Assembly (NCBI RefSeq): GCF_965228935.1 | Contig: NZ_OZ245846.1 | Span: forward strand, 5,084,001-5,148,000 | Direction of reading: 5' to 3' | Length of the DNA stretch: 64,000 nt | Source: Ulvibacterium sp965228935 | GTDB taxonomy: Bacteria > Bacteroidota > Bacteroidia > Flavobacteriales > Flavobacteriaceae | Part shown: positions 25,749 through 32,960 of the stretch, piece by piece | Position numbering within the stretch: position 1 is the first letter of the stretch | How the letters are laid out: every line of letters starts with the position of its first letter | Translations under genes and position numbers: made by a program | The notes under the pieces: generated by a model | Seen by the model: only the letters and a program-made list of their open reading frames with translations | Databases searched by the model: none | What the model was told of the DNA's origin: nothing

Positions 25749-26963
25749 ATGCAGTACACTAAGGGAATGGAAGAACGATTACGGGACAAGGCCAAATTGG
25801 TACTCAAAGTAAATTACTTCACTTCCATTTGTTCCTTGGTCTTCTGTTTGCTCTGCTTCTTTGTACTCGATATTACCAAGGTCATTCCCTATGTTTTTTT
25901 AGTCTTTGGTGTACTCAACTTGTTAAACACCTTTCTCTATAAATATCATAAAAATCTAGCACTCGCCTATAATATTGTTTCCATTATGGCTCTTGTGGGG
26001 GCCACTGCCATTACTTTGTATAGTGGAGGCATCAATAGTCCGTTCATATTCGTATTGGCACTGGTCGTTGTGGCGGGATATGTTAGTACAAAGACGTATG
26101 GCGCCCTGTACCTCTATCTTATTTTATCCATTATCCTACTTATTTATGCGCAGAGCATAGCCGATTTTAGTTTTGCAGCCAATGCGGTACCGGAAAGTTC
26201 CAAGAATCTATTCGCTTTGTTAAGCGTATTATTTTCCGTTTACCTCTTGGGCGGGGTATTCGGAAAAAATCTATTGCGAGTCCATCATAAGCTTTATACC
26301 ACTAAAAATGAGGTGGAAGAAAAAATTAAGGAAAAGGAAACTCTGTTGAAGGAGGTACACCACCGGGTAAAAAATAACCTTCAGACCGTATCCAGTCTTT
26401 TAAGCCTTCAGTCGCGGAATATTGATGACAAACAGACCAAGGAACTCCTAAAGAACAGTCAAAATCGGGTCATCTCCATGGCCATGGTACATGAGATGTT
26501 ATATATGCGCGAAGATCTTTCCAAAATAGAATACAAATCCTATGTGGAGGAACTGGCCGAATATCTGGTGCGCTCCATTAAGGGAACGAGTAGTAATATT
26601 ACGCTGGATATTGATATTCCTGATATCAAATTAAATATCGATACCGCGATACCTTTGGGGTTATTGATCAATGAAGCCGTAACGAATGCCCTGAAATATG
26701 GTATTGTGGATAATTCCAAAGGGGAAATCTTTATCAAATTACGAAGGGGCGATGATGGGGAATATCAGCTTAATATAGGCGATAACGGTATCGGATTTCC
26801 GGAAACCATGAACCATAAAACGACCAAATCCCTGGGATTGAAACTTATCCATAATCTGGCCCGACAGCTACGGGGTTCCATAATCAGGGATGCCACCAAA
26901 AAAGGTACTTATTATATTGTAAAGTTTCGGGAAATCCACCAAAAGGTACCGTCCTTGGCGTGA
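25749..26963 (+). CDS. HisKA_2-type sensor histidine kinase, orphan
   Basis: 404 residues. Six predicted membrane helices fill about residues 18-190. A short coiled linker (NEVEEKIKEKETLLKEV) follows, then the HisKA_2 phosphoacceptor motif EVHHRVKNNLQTVSSLLSLQ near 223-242. The ATPase domain has LLINEAVTNALKYG (N box), IGDNGIGFP and LGLKLIHNLARQL. The start is the ATG at 25749 (MQYTKGMEERL); a second ATG lies 6 codons later, and the upstream extension has no domain sense. No response regulator is adjacent. The signal is unknown, possibly membrane state, because no periplasmic loop of size is present. Confidence 0.88.
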   Translation: MQYTKGMEERLRDKAKLVLKVNYFTSICSLVFCLLCFFVLDITKVIPYVFLVFGVLNLLNTFLYKYHKNLALAYNIVSIMALVGATAITLYSGGINSPFIFVLALVVVAGYVSTKTYGALYLYLILSIILLIYAQSIADFSFAANAVPESSKNLFALLSVLFSVYLLGGVFGKNLLRVHHKLYTTKNEVEEKIKEKETLLKEVHHRVKNNLQTVSSLLSLQSRNIDDKQTKELLKNSQNRVISMAMVHEMLYMREDLSKIEYKSYVEELAEYLVRSIKGTSSNITLDIDIPDIKLNIDTAIPLGLLINEAVTNALKYGIVDNSKGEIFIKLRRGDDGEYQLNIGDNGIGFPETMNHKTTKSLGLKLIHNLARQLRGSIIRDATKKGTYYIVKFREIHQKVPSLA

Positions 26964-27123
26964 TTACCAAAAACCTCGAAATTCTCGGGCAGAATCATCG
27001 CCAATACAATAGAAATCACAGTATTTTAGAGCATTGGCAATAATCCGGTTATCTATCTGTCCTGTAGGGGCATTCTGCACCATTATCCCTATATTTAAGC
27101 GACTAATTCAAAAACATCTTTTC

Positions 27124-29643
27124 ATGCTCAAAAAGACTTTTTTTTTGCTACTGTTGTGCAGTGGCACGCTTCAGGCACAGGATTATTTCTACAAAAAATT
27201 CCATCCCTTCGCCACTGATATTCCGACGCCACAGGAATTTCTGGGGTACGGTATCGGGGAGCATCACACCCGCCATGATTTGATTGTTGCCTATTTGCAA
27301 AAATTGGCCGAAGTGTCCGATCGGGCTTCCCTACAGGAATATGGAAAAACCCATGAGGGGCGCAAGTTGGTCATCCTAACGGTTACAAGCCCAGAGAATT
27401 TTTCAAATCTAACCACCTTGAAACAGCAACATTTGGCCTTTACCGATCCCTCCAAAAATGTTTCCAATTATGACGCTGTTCCCATATTCATCAATTTAGG
27501 TTATAATGTGCATGGCAACGAACCTTCAGGCTCCGAGGCGGCTTTGTTGACGGCTTATACTCTAGTGGCCTCAAACCATCCGGAAATCCAAGACTATCGC
27601 AAAAATGCCATCCTTTTTATAGACCCTACCATCAACCCGGATGGTCGCGATCGGCATACACAATGGGTCAACATGTATCAAGGAAGCCCTGAAGTGGCCG
27701 ATCCACAGGATGCCGAACATAACGAATATTGGCCCGTGGGACGAACCAATCATTATTGGTTTGATCTGAACCGGGACTGGCTTTTGGGTATCCATCCGGA
27801 AAGTCGTGGAAAACTCGTTTGGTATCACCAATGGTATCCGAACGTTGTGACGGATTTTCATGAAATGGGTACACAGAGCAGTTACTTTTTTGAGCCCATG
27901 AAAACCAACGGTTCCCTCAACCCTATTATGCCCAAGGAAAATTATGAAGACCTCAACGAAATGTTCGGGAACTATTTTGCCCAAGCGCTGGATAGTATCG
28001 GTTCCTTTTATTTTACTAAAGAGGCCTTTGATGGGACATATCCCGGTTATGGTTCCTCCTATCCGGACCTGCAAGGAGGTCTGGGATTACTCTTTGAGCA
28101 GGCCAGTAGCCGGGGCCATCGACAAAAAACTCCTTATGGCGAAATCACCTTTCCGTTTACTATTCGTAACCAATATACGACAAGCATCGCCACCATAAAG
28201 GCGGCCGTGGAAAACAAGGCCTATTTGCGCAGATATCAGCAGGATTTCTTTAAAAGCGCCCTGACCAATGCGGGTAAGAGCAAAATAAGGGGATATTCCT
28301 TTGGGGACGCCTATGATGCCAACCGTACCAAGGCTTTTATCGATAAGCTTTTATTACATAAAATAGACGTATATAAATCAGGCGAAAACTATGTAGTGCC
28401 CACAAGGCAGCCTCAATATCGGATGGTACAGTCCATGTTCGAAACTTATGAAAAGTATCGGGATAGTGTATATTACGATGCTTCCGCCTGGTCTGTGGCC
28501 AATTTTTACAATATGGCGTACCAACCGCTAAATTCCGTGAGTTTAGGCGAAAAAGTGGAATCGACCGATAATTTGACCTCCCTGGCTCCTGTACAAAAAT
28601 CGGACTACGCCTATATCATCGACTGGGACGATTACAATGCCCCTGCCCTACTCAACCAGATTCAGCACAACGGTCTGGTGGTTTCCTCGTCCTTTAAACC
28701 TTTTACGGCGAAAATCGGCCCCAACGGAAAGGAATTCAATTATGGCGCTTTGGTAGTACCCGTATCCCTCCAAAAGAAATCAACCGACGAAGTTTACCGG
28801 ATTATCCAACAGGCGCAACAAAAATTTCAGGTTCCGGCGTACGGGGTTCCTACAGGCTATAGTATAAAGGGCATCGATCTGGGTAGTCGTAACATTAAGA
28901 CGATAAAGGCTCCCAAGGCCGCTATGCTTATTGGTCAAGGAGTACGTTCGTATGAGGCCGGGGAAGTCTGGCATTTACTGGATACCCGAGTGGGTATGCC
29001 TATAACCAAAATCCCGATGCGTAATTTTAATAGGGCAAACATTGATAAATACAATGTGTTGGTCATGGTTTCCGGTACATATGACCTCACCCAGAAACAG
29101 CTGGATAAAATCAAGGATTGGGTGAACAAAGGAAACACCCTCATTACCATTGGTACAGCGGCCAAATGGGCCATTGAAAAGAAATTGGTGCTCGAAAAAC
29201 TGACCAAATCCGAAAAAGACTCTACGGCAATAGTAGAACGAAAATCCTATGTGGACGCACCGGAAAATATCGGGAAGGAACAGATAGGCGGTATTATCCT
29301 TAAAGTAGATCTGGATACTACCCACCCCTTAGGTTTTGGCTACCGGGATCAACAGATTCCAGTTTATAAGAATAATGAGATATGGCTCTCACCCAGCAAG
29401 AATGCCTATGCCACCGTGGCCCAGTATGCCAAGGAACCCCATATAGACGGGTTTATTACCCAAAAGAATATGGAGGAGTTTTTAAAACCCTCGGCCTCTT
29501 TGCTGGTCAGCAAGCTTGGGAACGGTCGGGTTATCCTCTTTGCGGACAATCCCAATTTCAGGGGTTCTTGGTACTGTACAAATCGATTGTTTCTGAACGC
29601 CCTTTTTTTGGGGGATAAAATCAATGTGCCCAATGAAGATTAG
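27124..29643 (+). CDS. exported M14 family zinc carboxypeptidase
   Basis: 839 residues with a signal peptide (FFLLLLCSGTLQAQ). The M14 zinc ligands are present: H-x-x-E in NVHGNEPSGSEAA (near 137), the family PDGRDRH segment (near 180) and the third histidine in VTDFHEMGTQSSY (near 245). The catalytic glutamate lies in GLLFEQASSRGHR (near 330). A long C-terminal part (about 400-839) includes a flavodoxin/GATase-like segment (AAMLIGQGVRSYEAGEVWHL). Secreted or periplasmic peptidase. The ATG at 27124 opens on the signal peptide. The amidohydrolase gene follows after 91 bases holding a palindromic repeat. Confidence 0.9.
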   Translation: MLKKTFFLLLLCSGTLQAQDYFYKKFHPFATDIPTPQEFLGYGIGEHHTRHDLIVAYLQKLAEVSDRASLQEYGKTHEGRKLVILTVTSPENFSNLTTLKQQHLAFTDPSKNVSNYDAVPIFINLGYNVHGNEPSGSEAALLTAYTLVASNHPEIQDYRKNAILFIDPTINPDGRDRHTQWVNMYQGSPEVADPQDAEHNEYWPVGRTNHYWFDLNRDWLLGIHPESRGKLVWYHQWYPNVVTDFHEMGTQSSYFFEPMKTNGSLNPIMPKENYEDLNEMFGNYFAQALDSIGSFYFTKEAFDGTYPGYGSSYPDLQGGLGLLFEQASSRGHRQKTPYGEITFPFTIRNQYTTSIATIKAAVENKAYLRRYQQDFFKSALTNAGKSKIRGYSFGDAYDANRTKAFIDKLLLHKIDVYKSGENYVVPTRQPQYRMVQSMFETYEKYRDSVYYDASAWSVANFYNMAYQPLNSVSLGEKVESTDNLTSLAPVQKSDYAYIIDWDDYNAPALLNQIQHNGLVVSSSFKPFTAKIGPNGKEFNYGALVVPVSLQKKSTDEVYRIIQQAQQKFQVPAYGVPTGYSIKGIDLGSRNIKTIKAPKAAMLIGQGVRSYEAGEVWHLLDTRVGMPITKIPMRNFNRANIDKYNVLVMVSGTYDLTQKQLDKIKDWVNKGNTLITIGTAAKWAIEKKLVLEKLTKSEKDSTAIVERKSYVDAPENIGKEQIGGIILKVDLDTTHPLGFGYRDQQIPVYKNNEIWLSPSKNAYATVAQYAKEPHIDGFITQKNMEEFLKPSASLLVSKLGNGRVILFADNPNFRGSWYCTNRLFLNALFLGDKINVPNED

Positions 29644-29654
29644 CAAGCACGTAT

Positions 29655-29714
29655 TTGCGAACGTAGTGAAGCAAACTAAACGGATTGCTTCATCCATAGC
29701 AAGCGGATTCGCAA
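29655..29714. repeat. nested palindromic intergenic element
   Basis: Outer arms TTGCGAA (29655-29661) and TTCGCAA (29708-29714) enclose inner arms TGAAGCAA (29667-29674) and TTGCTTCA (29685-29692). The whole resembles the dispersed TTGCGA...GAAGCAA palindromes scattered through many bacterial genomes. It ends 20 bases before the amidohydrolase ATG and may act as a leader hairpin. Confidence 0.6.
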
Positions 29715-29734
29715 TGAAAACATAAAAACCAAAA

Positions 29735-31324
29735 ATGAAAAAATCAAAACTACTCCCCCTAGTTCTATTCTTCATCGGTGTAGCCCAAAACACCGCCCAA
29801 TCCGCTAAAGGCGACGGCCCGCATACCCAACTCATTATCCGAGGGGTTACATTGATCAATGGGAATGGGGCTCCTCCGCAAGGCCCCATTGATATCGTAG
29901 TGGAGAACAATAAAATCACGGATATTCAAGTGGTAGGTTATCCGGGTGTAAAAATTAATGCCGGTAAAAGACCTTTATTAAAACCAGGGGGAAAAGAGTT
30001 GGACTGCTCCGGAATGTATCTTCTTCCGGGATTTATCGATATGCATGGCCATATTGGGGGAGTGGCCCAAGGAGCGGAACCCGATTATGTCTTTCGTCTA
30101 TGGATGGGCCATGGAATCACCACGGTTCGGGAACCAAGCGGTAGAGGAATTGATTTTGCCCTTGACCTAAAACGCAAAAGTGCAAAGAATGAAATCGTGG
30201 CGCCCCGTATTTTTGCCTATACCGGTTTTGGTCAGACCAGTGCCAGTTTTGATCCCTTAAAAGGGGTTCCCATCACTACACCGGAACAGGCCAGGGAATG
30301 GGTACGGGCCAATGCCAAGGAGGGAGCGGACGGCATTAAATTCTTCGGGGCCGAACCGGAAATTATGGAGGCTGCCCTGGACGAAAATAAAAAATTGGGA
30401 TTGGGCTCCGCTTGTCATCATGCCCAATTAAGTGTAGCCCGATGGAACGTTCTGCATTCCGCGCGCGCTGGACTTACGAGTATGGAGCACTGGTACGGGC
30501 TACCTGAGGCCTTGTTCAATGAACGCACGGTACAAGACTATCCCCTGGACTACAACTATCAGAACGAACAACATCGTTTTGAAAACGCCGGAAAACTTTG
30601 GGCCCAGGCCGCTAAACCCTACTCCGAACATTGGAACGCCGTGATGGACGAGCTTTTGGAGCTGGACTTCACCCTAGATCCTACCTTCAACATTTACGAG
30701 GCGAGTAGGGACCTACAACGGGCACGGCGCGCCGAATGGCACGAGACCTATACGCTCCCCTCGCTTTGGGAATTTTATCAGCCCAGCAAGATATCACATG
30801 GCAGCTATTGGCATGATTGGGGCACCGAACAGGAAGTCGCCTGGAAGGAAAACTACAGATTGTGGATGGCCTTTATCAATGAATATAAAAATCGGGGTGG
30901 GCGGGTCACCACAGGTTCCGATTCCGGATTTATTTTTCAATTGTACGGCTTTGCCTATGTCCGGGAACTGGAATTATTACGCGAGGCAGGCTTCCACCCT
31001 TTGGAGATTATCCGTGCAGCTACCTTGAACGGGGCCGAGGCCTTAGGTGTGGACAATACCTTAGGCACAGTGGCCATTGGAAAACTGGCGGATTTCGTAG
31101 TGGTAGAGAAAAATCCCTTGAAAAACTTAAAAGTGCTCTATGGCACAGGGGCCATTAAGTTAACGGAGGACAATGAAGTGGTACGTGTAGGCGGGGTAAA
31201 ATATACCATCAAGGACGGTATTATCTATGATGCCAAGGCATTACTGGACGAAGTAAAGGAAATGGTCACCTTGGAAAAACAAAAAAAAGGGTATAAAATT
31301 CTACAACCTGGGGTAAGGGAATAA
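29735..31324 (+). CDS. exported metal-dependent amidohydrolase
   Basis: 529 residues. A signal peptide (LLPLVLFFIGVAQNTAQS) precedes an amidohydrolase-superfamily barrel. Metal-site residues in order are HxH in GFIDMHGHIGG (near 104), Lys in DGIKFFGAE (near 207), His in ACHHAQL, His in SMEHWYG and Asp in TTGSDSGF (near 402). It ends with the small beta-sandwich shared with its N terminus (GTVAIGKLADFVVVEKNPL). Imidazolonepropionase-like or peptidase-like members are the nearest known; substrate unknown. It may be co-transcribed with the M14 peptidase upstream. Confidence 0.88.
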   Translation: MKKSKLLPLVLFFIGVAQNTAQSAKGDGPHTQLIIRGVTLINGNGAPPQGPIDIVVENNKITDIQVVGYPGVKINAGKRPLLKPGGKELDCSGMYLLPGFIDMHGHIGGVAQGAEPDYVFRLWMGHGITTVREPSGRGIDFALDLKRKSAKNEIVAPRIFAYTGFGQTSASFDPLKGVPITTPEQAREWVRANAKEGADGIKFFGAEPEIMEAALDENKKLGLGSACHHAQLSVARWNVLHSARAGLTSMEHWYGLPEALFNERTVQDYPLDYNYQNEQHRFENAGKLWAQAAKPYSEHWNAVMDELLELDFTLDPTFNIYEASRDLQRARRAEWHETYTLPSLWEFYQPSKISHGSYWHDWGTEQEVAWKENYRLWMAFINEYKNRGGRVTTGSDSGFIFQLYGFAYVRELELLREAGFHPLEIIRAATLNGAEALGVDNTLGTVAIGKLADFVVVEKNPLKNLKVLYGTGAIKLTEDNEVVRVGGVKYTIKDGIIYDAKALLDEVKEMVTLEKQKKGYKILQPGVRE

Positions 31325-31330
31325 ACAAAA

Positions 31331-31356
31331 TTCCCCTTCCTTTGACGGAAGGGGAA
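31331..31356 (+). terminator. hairpin after the amidohydrolase gene
   Basis: Perfect 10-bp stem TTCCCCTTCC / GGAAGGGGAA with a 6-base loop, 6 bases after the stop. No T tract follows, so it may stabilise the 3' end instead of terminating. Confidence 0.55.
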
Positions 31357-31479
31357 CAGATCATGTCATTAACATGAAAAAGTGGCAGTTGGAAACATTA
31401 CTTGATATACGTACTACGGTTCCTTTTTCGGTTTCCCGGGCTATAAGGGAAACAAGGGTGTAGTATCTAATCGTATTCC

Positions 31480-31590
31480 TTATTTGCGTACCGGTAGTTT
31501 TAAAGGTCTCAAGACCCCTTTGGTCTTTGGAAAGATGGCGACATACGCAACAATTAAAAGAGTTGAAACGGTAATAAATGCAAAGATCAT
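31480..31590 (-). CDS. possible 36-residue single-pass membrane protein
   Basis: ATG at 31590 opens MIFAFITVSTLLIVAYVAIF, one hydrophobic helix, followed by a basic tail (PKTKGVLRPLKLPVRK) and TAA. It begins 36 bases after the stop of the small exported protein gene on the same strand. Hydrophobic helix plus positive tail is what a real small membrane protein shows, but the length gives little statistical support. It occupies the otherwise empty 31357-31626 interval. Confidence 0.35.
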   Translation of the reverse strand: MIFAFITVSTLLIVAYVAIFPKTKGVLRPLKLPVRK

Positions 31591-31626
31591 AGCTTATAGA
31601 TTTAAGGTTAAGGTATTGGGGAACCT

Positions 31627-31884
31627 TTAGGCTAATTTGGCTTTATTTTTTTTGGTACGGAAAGACAGGGCTTTCTTTACTCTTGCATTTCGGAATTTGT
31701 ATAAATGCGCGACTTGGTCTTGGACGGGTTGCGAACCTTGGAAAGTAGCGACAGGAAAAGTAAGGCTACCATCCAGAACAACACCCATTTCAATAGACTC
31801 CACTTTAACATCGGTTTGTGTATTTTGTGCCAAAGCCATAGCTCCGAAGAGAAGGACGATAAGCAAGGTTAAAATAGACTTCAT
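31627..31884 (-). CDS. small exported protein, paralog 1 of 3
   Basis: 85 residues with a cleavable signal peptide (SILTLLIVLLFGAMALAQ). The mature part begins TQTDVKVESIEMGVV and ends in a very basic tail RVKKALSFRTKKNKAKLA. The proteins at 46198-46437 and 48308-48547 share signal, VKVE(S/T)IE(M/I)G(I/V)V and tail; this copy carries a 6-residue longer, divergent middle. The family is not one I can name. Regulation is probably common: see the upstream element at 31945-31994 and the hairpin at 31897-31916. Confidence 0.8.
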   Translation of the reverse strand: MKSILTLLIVLLFGAMALAQNTQTDVKVESIEMGVVLDGSLTFPVATFQGSQPVQDQVAHLYKFRNARVKKALSFRTKKNKAKLA

Positions 31885-31896
31885 GTCAGTGCGATT

Positions 31897-31916
31897 GGGT
31901 TACTTAAAGATAACCC
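31897..31916 (-). promoter_or_regulatory. leader hairpin of paralog 1
   Basis: Arms GGGTTA and TAACCC with an 8-base loop, 12 bases before the start codon. Counterparts with different sequence precede the other two paralogs, so structure rather than sequence may be kept. Confidence 0.45.
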
Positions 31917-31944
31917 CGATTACAGGCTGGGATGCCCTGTAAAC

Positions 31945-31994
31945 CGCTGAACGACACCGATTTTCGGTCAGTGTAACTATTATGGATGAAGTGT
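31945..31994 (-). promoter_or_regulatory. shared upstream element of paralog 1
   Basis: In gene direction it reads CACTTCATCC, then CCGAAAAT, GG-GT and TTCAGCG, aligning with the same blocks at 46495-46545 and 48605-48655. Its near end is 61 bases from the start codon here and 58 in the other two. It contains ACCGATTTTCGGT (31956-31968), a 5-bp inverted repeat. No TAnnTTTG element is evident nearby, so an alternative sigma factor or activator is possible. Confidence 0.55.
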
Positions 31995-32008
31995 AAAAAA
32001 GCTCCGTT

Positions 32009-32024
32009 GAATGGAATTCCATTC
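32009..32024. promoter_or_regulatory. 16-bp perfect palindrome
   Basis: GAATGGAATTCCATTC, perfect and without spacer, 125 bases upstream of paralog 1 and 151 bases beyond the 3' end of the Nudix gene. Candidate binding site for a dimeric regulator. Confidence 0.4.
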
Positions 32025-32174
32025 CAATTCAACTCACCGAAAAAATGAGGGTTTTCATCGGTGGTTTGGGAACCCATCATTACGAAATCATAGCAGTGCC
32101 ATTATACCTTTGACAGGTTAATACACCTTTTTACTTCTAAAACCTGTGGTGTTAAAAACAAATAAGTATCTCGG

Positions 32175-32891
32175 TCAACCTTCTTTTTTGAAGCGATATA
32201 AAAAAGGTTTGCGTCGCGGCGCGTCCGCCTTGGGTTCCGGTAACCGTTCAAATATGTCCAGGGACAACATTTTCTTTTGAAATCGGCTCCGTTCCAATTT
32301 CCTTTCAAGAATGCGTTCGTGTAGTTTATGCAATTGGGGCATGGTAAACTCCTCGGGCAAGAGGTTAAAGGAAATTTGTTCCATCCCGATATCCCTTTTC
32401 AGCTGTGCGCGCGATTCAAGTGCTATCTTGGCATGGTCCATCAACATGGGGGGCAAATCATCCAAATTATGCCAAGCACAGGGTTGGGAAAAGATGCCGC
32501 CTGTAGGTTGGGCGTCCTCAATATGGATCAATGCATAATAGGCCAACGATATAAAGCGTTTATTTATCCATAAATCCTTGTTCCAAGTATACCCTGCCGC
32601 TTTTAACAATCGTTCAAATTCCGAAGCAAAATTTCGATCCCCATCCCCGAATACCTGAAAAAGCCGTAAATAGGGTTGTCGCAGCCCGGTCCTTTCCTCC
32701 AATACCCTTACGGCCGCATCGGAAACGGATTCGTCTTTTCCCACATAGCCACCGGGTAAGGCCCAACTTCCTTCAAATTCCAGCAATAAAACCTTTAATT
32801 CCCCTTCCTTAAAACCGAGAATAACGATATCCACGGAGACATTGGGCAAATAAAGTTCTTCCCCGTGATCTAAAAATTTTTGCACGTCCAT
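32175..32891 (-). CDS. Nudix-type transcriptional regulator (NrtR/AraR-like)
   Basis: 238 residues. An N-terminal Nudix fold (about 15-150) precedes a winged-helix segment (about 155-225: ISFNLLPEEFTMPQLHKLHE). The Nudix box GGYVGKDESVSDAAVRV then LEERTGL has Val and Arg where catalysis needs Glu, so hydrolysis is probably lost. This is the layout of NrtR and the Bacteroidota sugar regulators such as AraR, where the Nudix domain binds a metabolite. The ATG at 32891 is chosen; the longer frame to 33068 crosses the divergent gene. Shares a 67-base bidirectional promoter with the GH3 gene, holding two palindromes it most likely binds. Confidence 0.86.
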   Translation of the reverse strand: MDVQKFLDHGEELYLPNVSVDIVILGFKEGELKVLLLEFEGSWALPGGYVGKDESVSDAAVRVLEERTGLRQPYLRLFQVFGDGDRNFASEFERLLKAAGYTWNKDLWINKRFISLAYYALIHIEDAQPTGGIFSQPCAWHNLDDLPPMLMDHAKIALESRAQLKRDIGMEQISFNLLPEEFTMPQLHKLHERILERKLERSRFQKKMLSLDIFERLPEPKADAPRRKPFLYRFKKEG

Positions 32892-32896
32892 AAATA

Positions 32897-32904
32897 CAAA
32901 GGTA
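32897..32904 (-). promoter_or_regulatory. candidate -7 element TACCTTTG of the Nudix regulator gene
   Basis: Read on the minus strand, TACCTTTG matches TAnnTTTG and ends 5 bases before the ATG at 32891, implying a very short or absent leader. It lies 6 bases from operator 1, which would let the regulator control its own gene. Confidence 0.45.
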
Positions 32905-32910
32905 AAAATT

Positions 32911-32927
32911 TGTGGCAAAGTGCCACA
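32911..32927. promoter_or_regulatory. operator 1 of the Nudix/GH3 divergent promoter
   Basis: TGTGGCA and TGCCACA form a perfect 7-bp inverted repeat around a 3-base spacer. The GH3 promoter's likely -33 TTG (32910-32912) overlaps its left edge. Confidence 0.7.
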
Positions 32928-32933
32928 TTTTAT

Positions 32934-32960
32934 ATATTTGTGGCAAAATGACACAAATAT
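32934..32960. promoter_or_regulatory. operator 2, overlapping the GH3 -7 element and start codon
   Basis: Arms ATATTTGTGGCA (32934-32945) and TGACACAAATAT (32949-32960) are complementary at 11 of 12 positions around spacer AAA, repeating the TGTGGCA half-site of operator 1; the two centres are 28 bases apart. The GH3 -7 element TATATTTG (32933-32940) is inside, and the GH3 ATG begins at 32959. Binding would block both initiation and early elongation. Confidence 0.72.
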
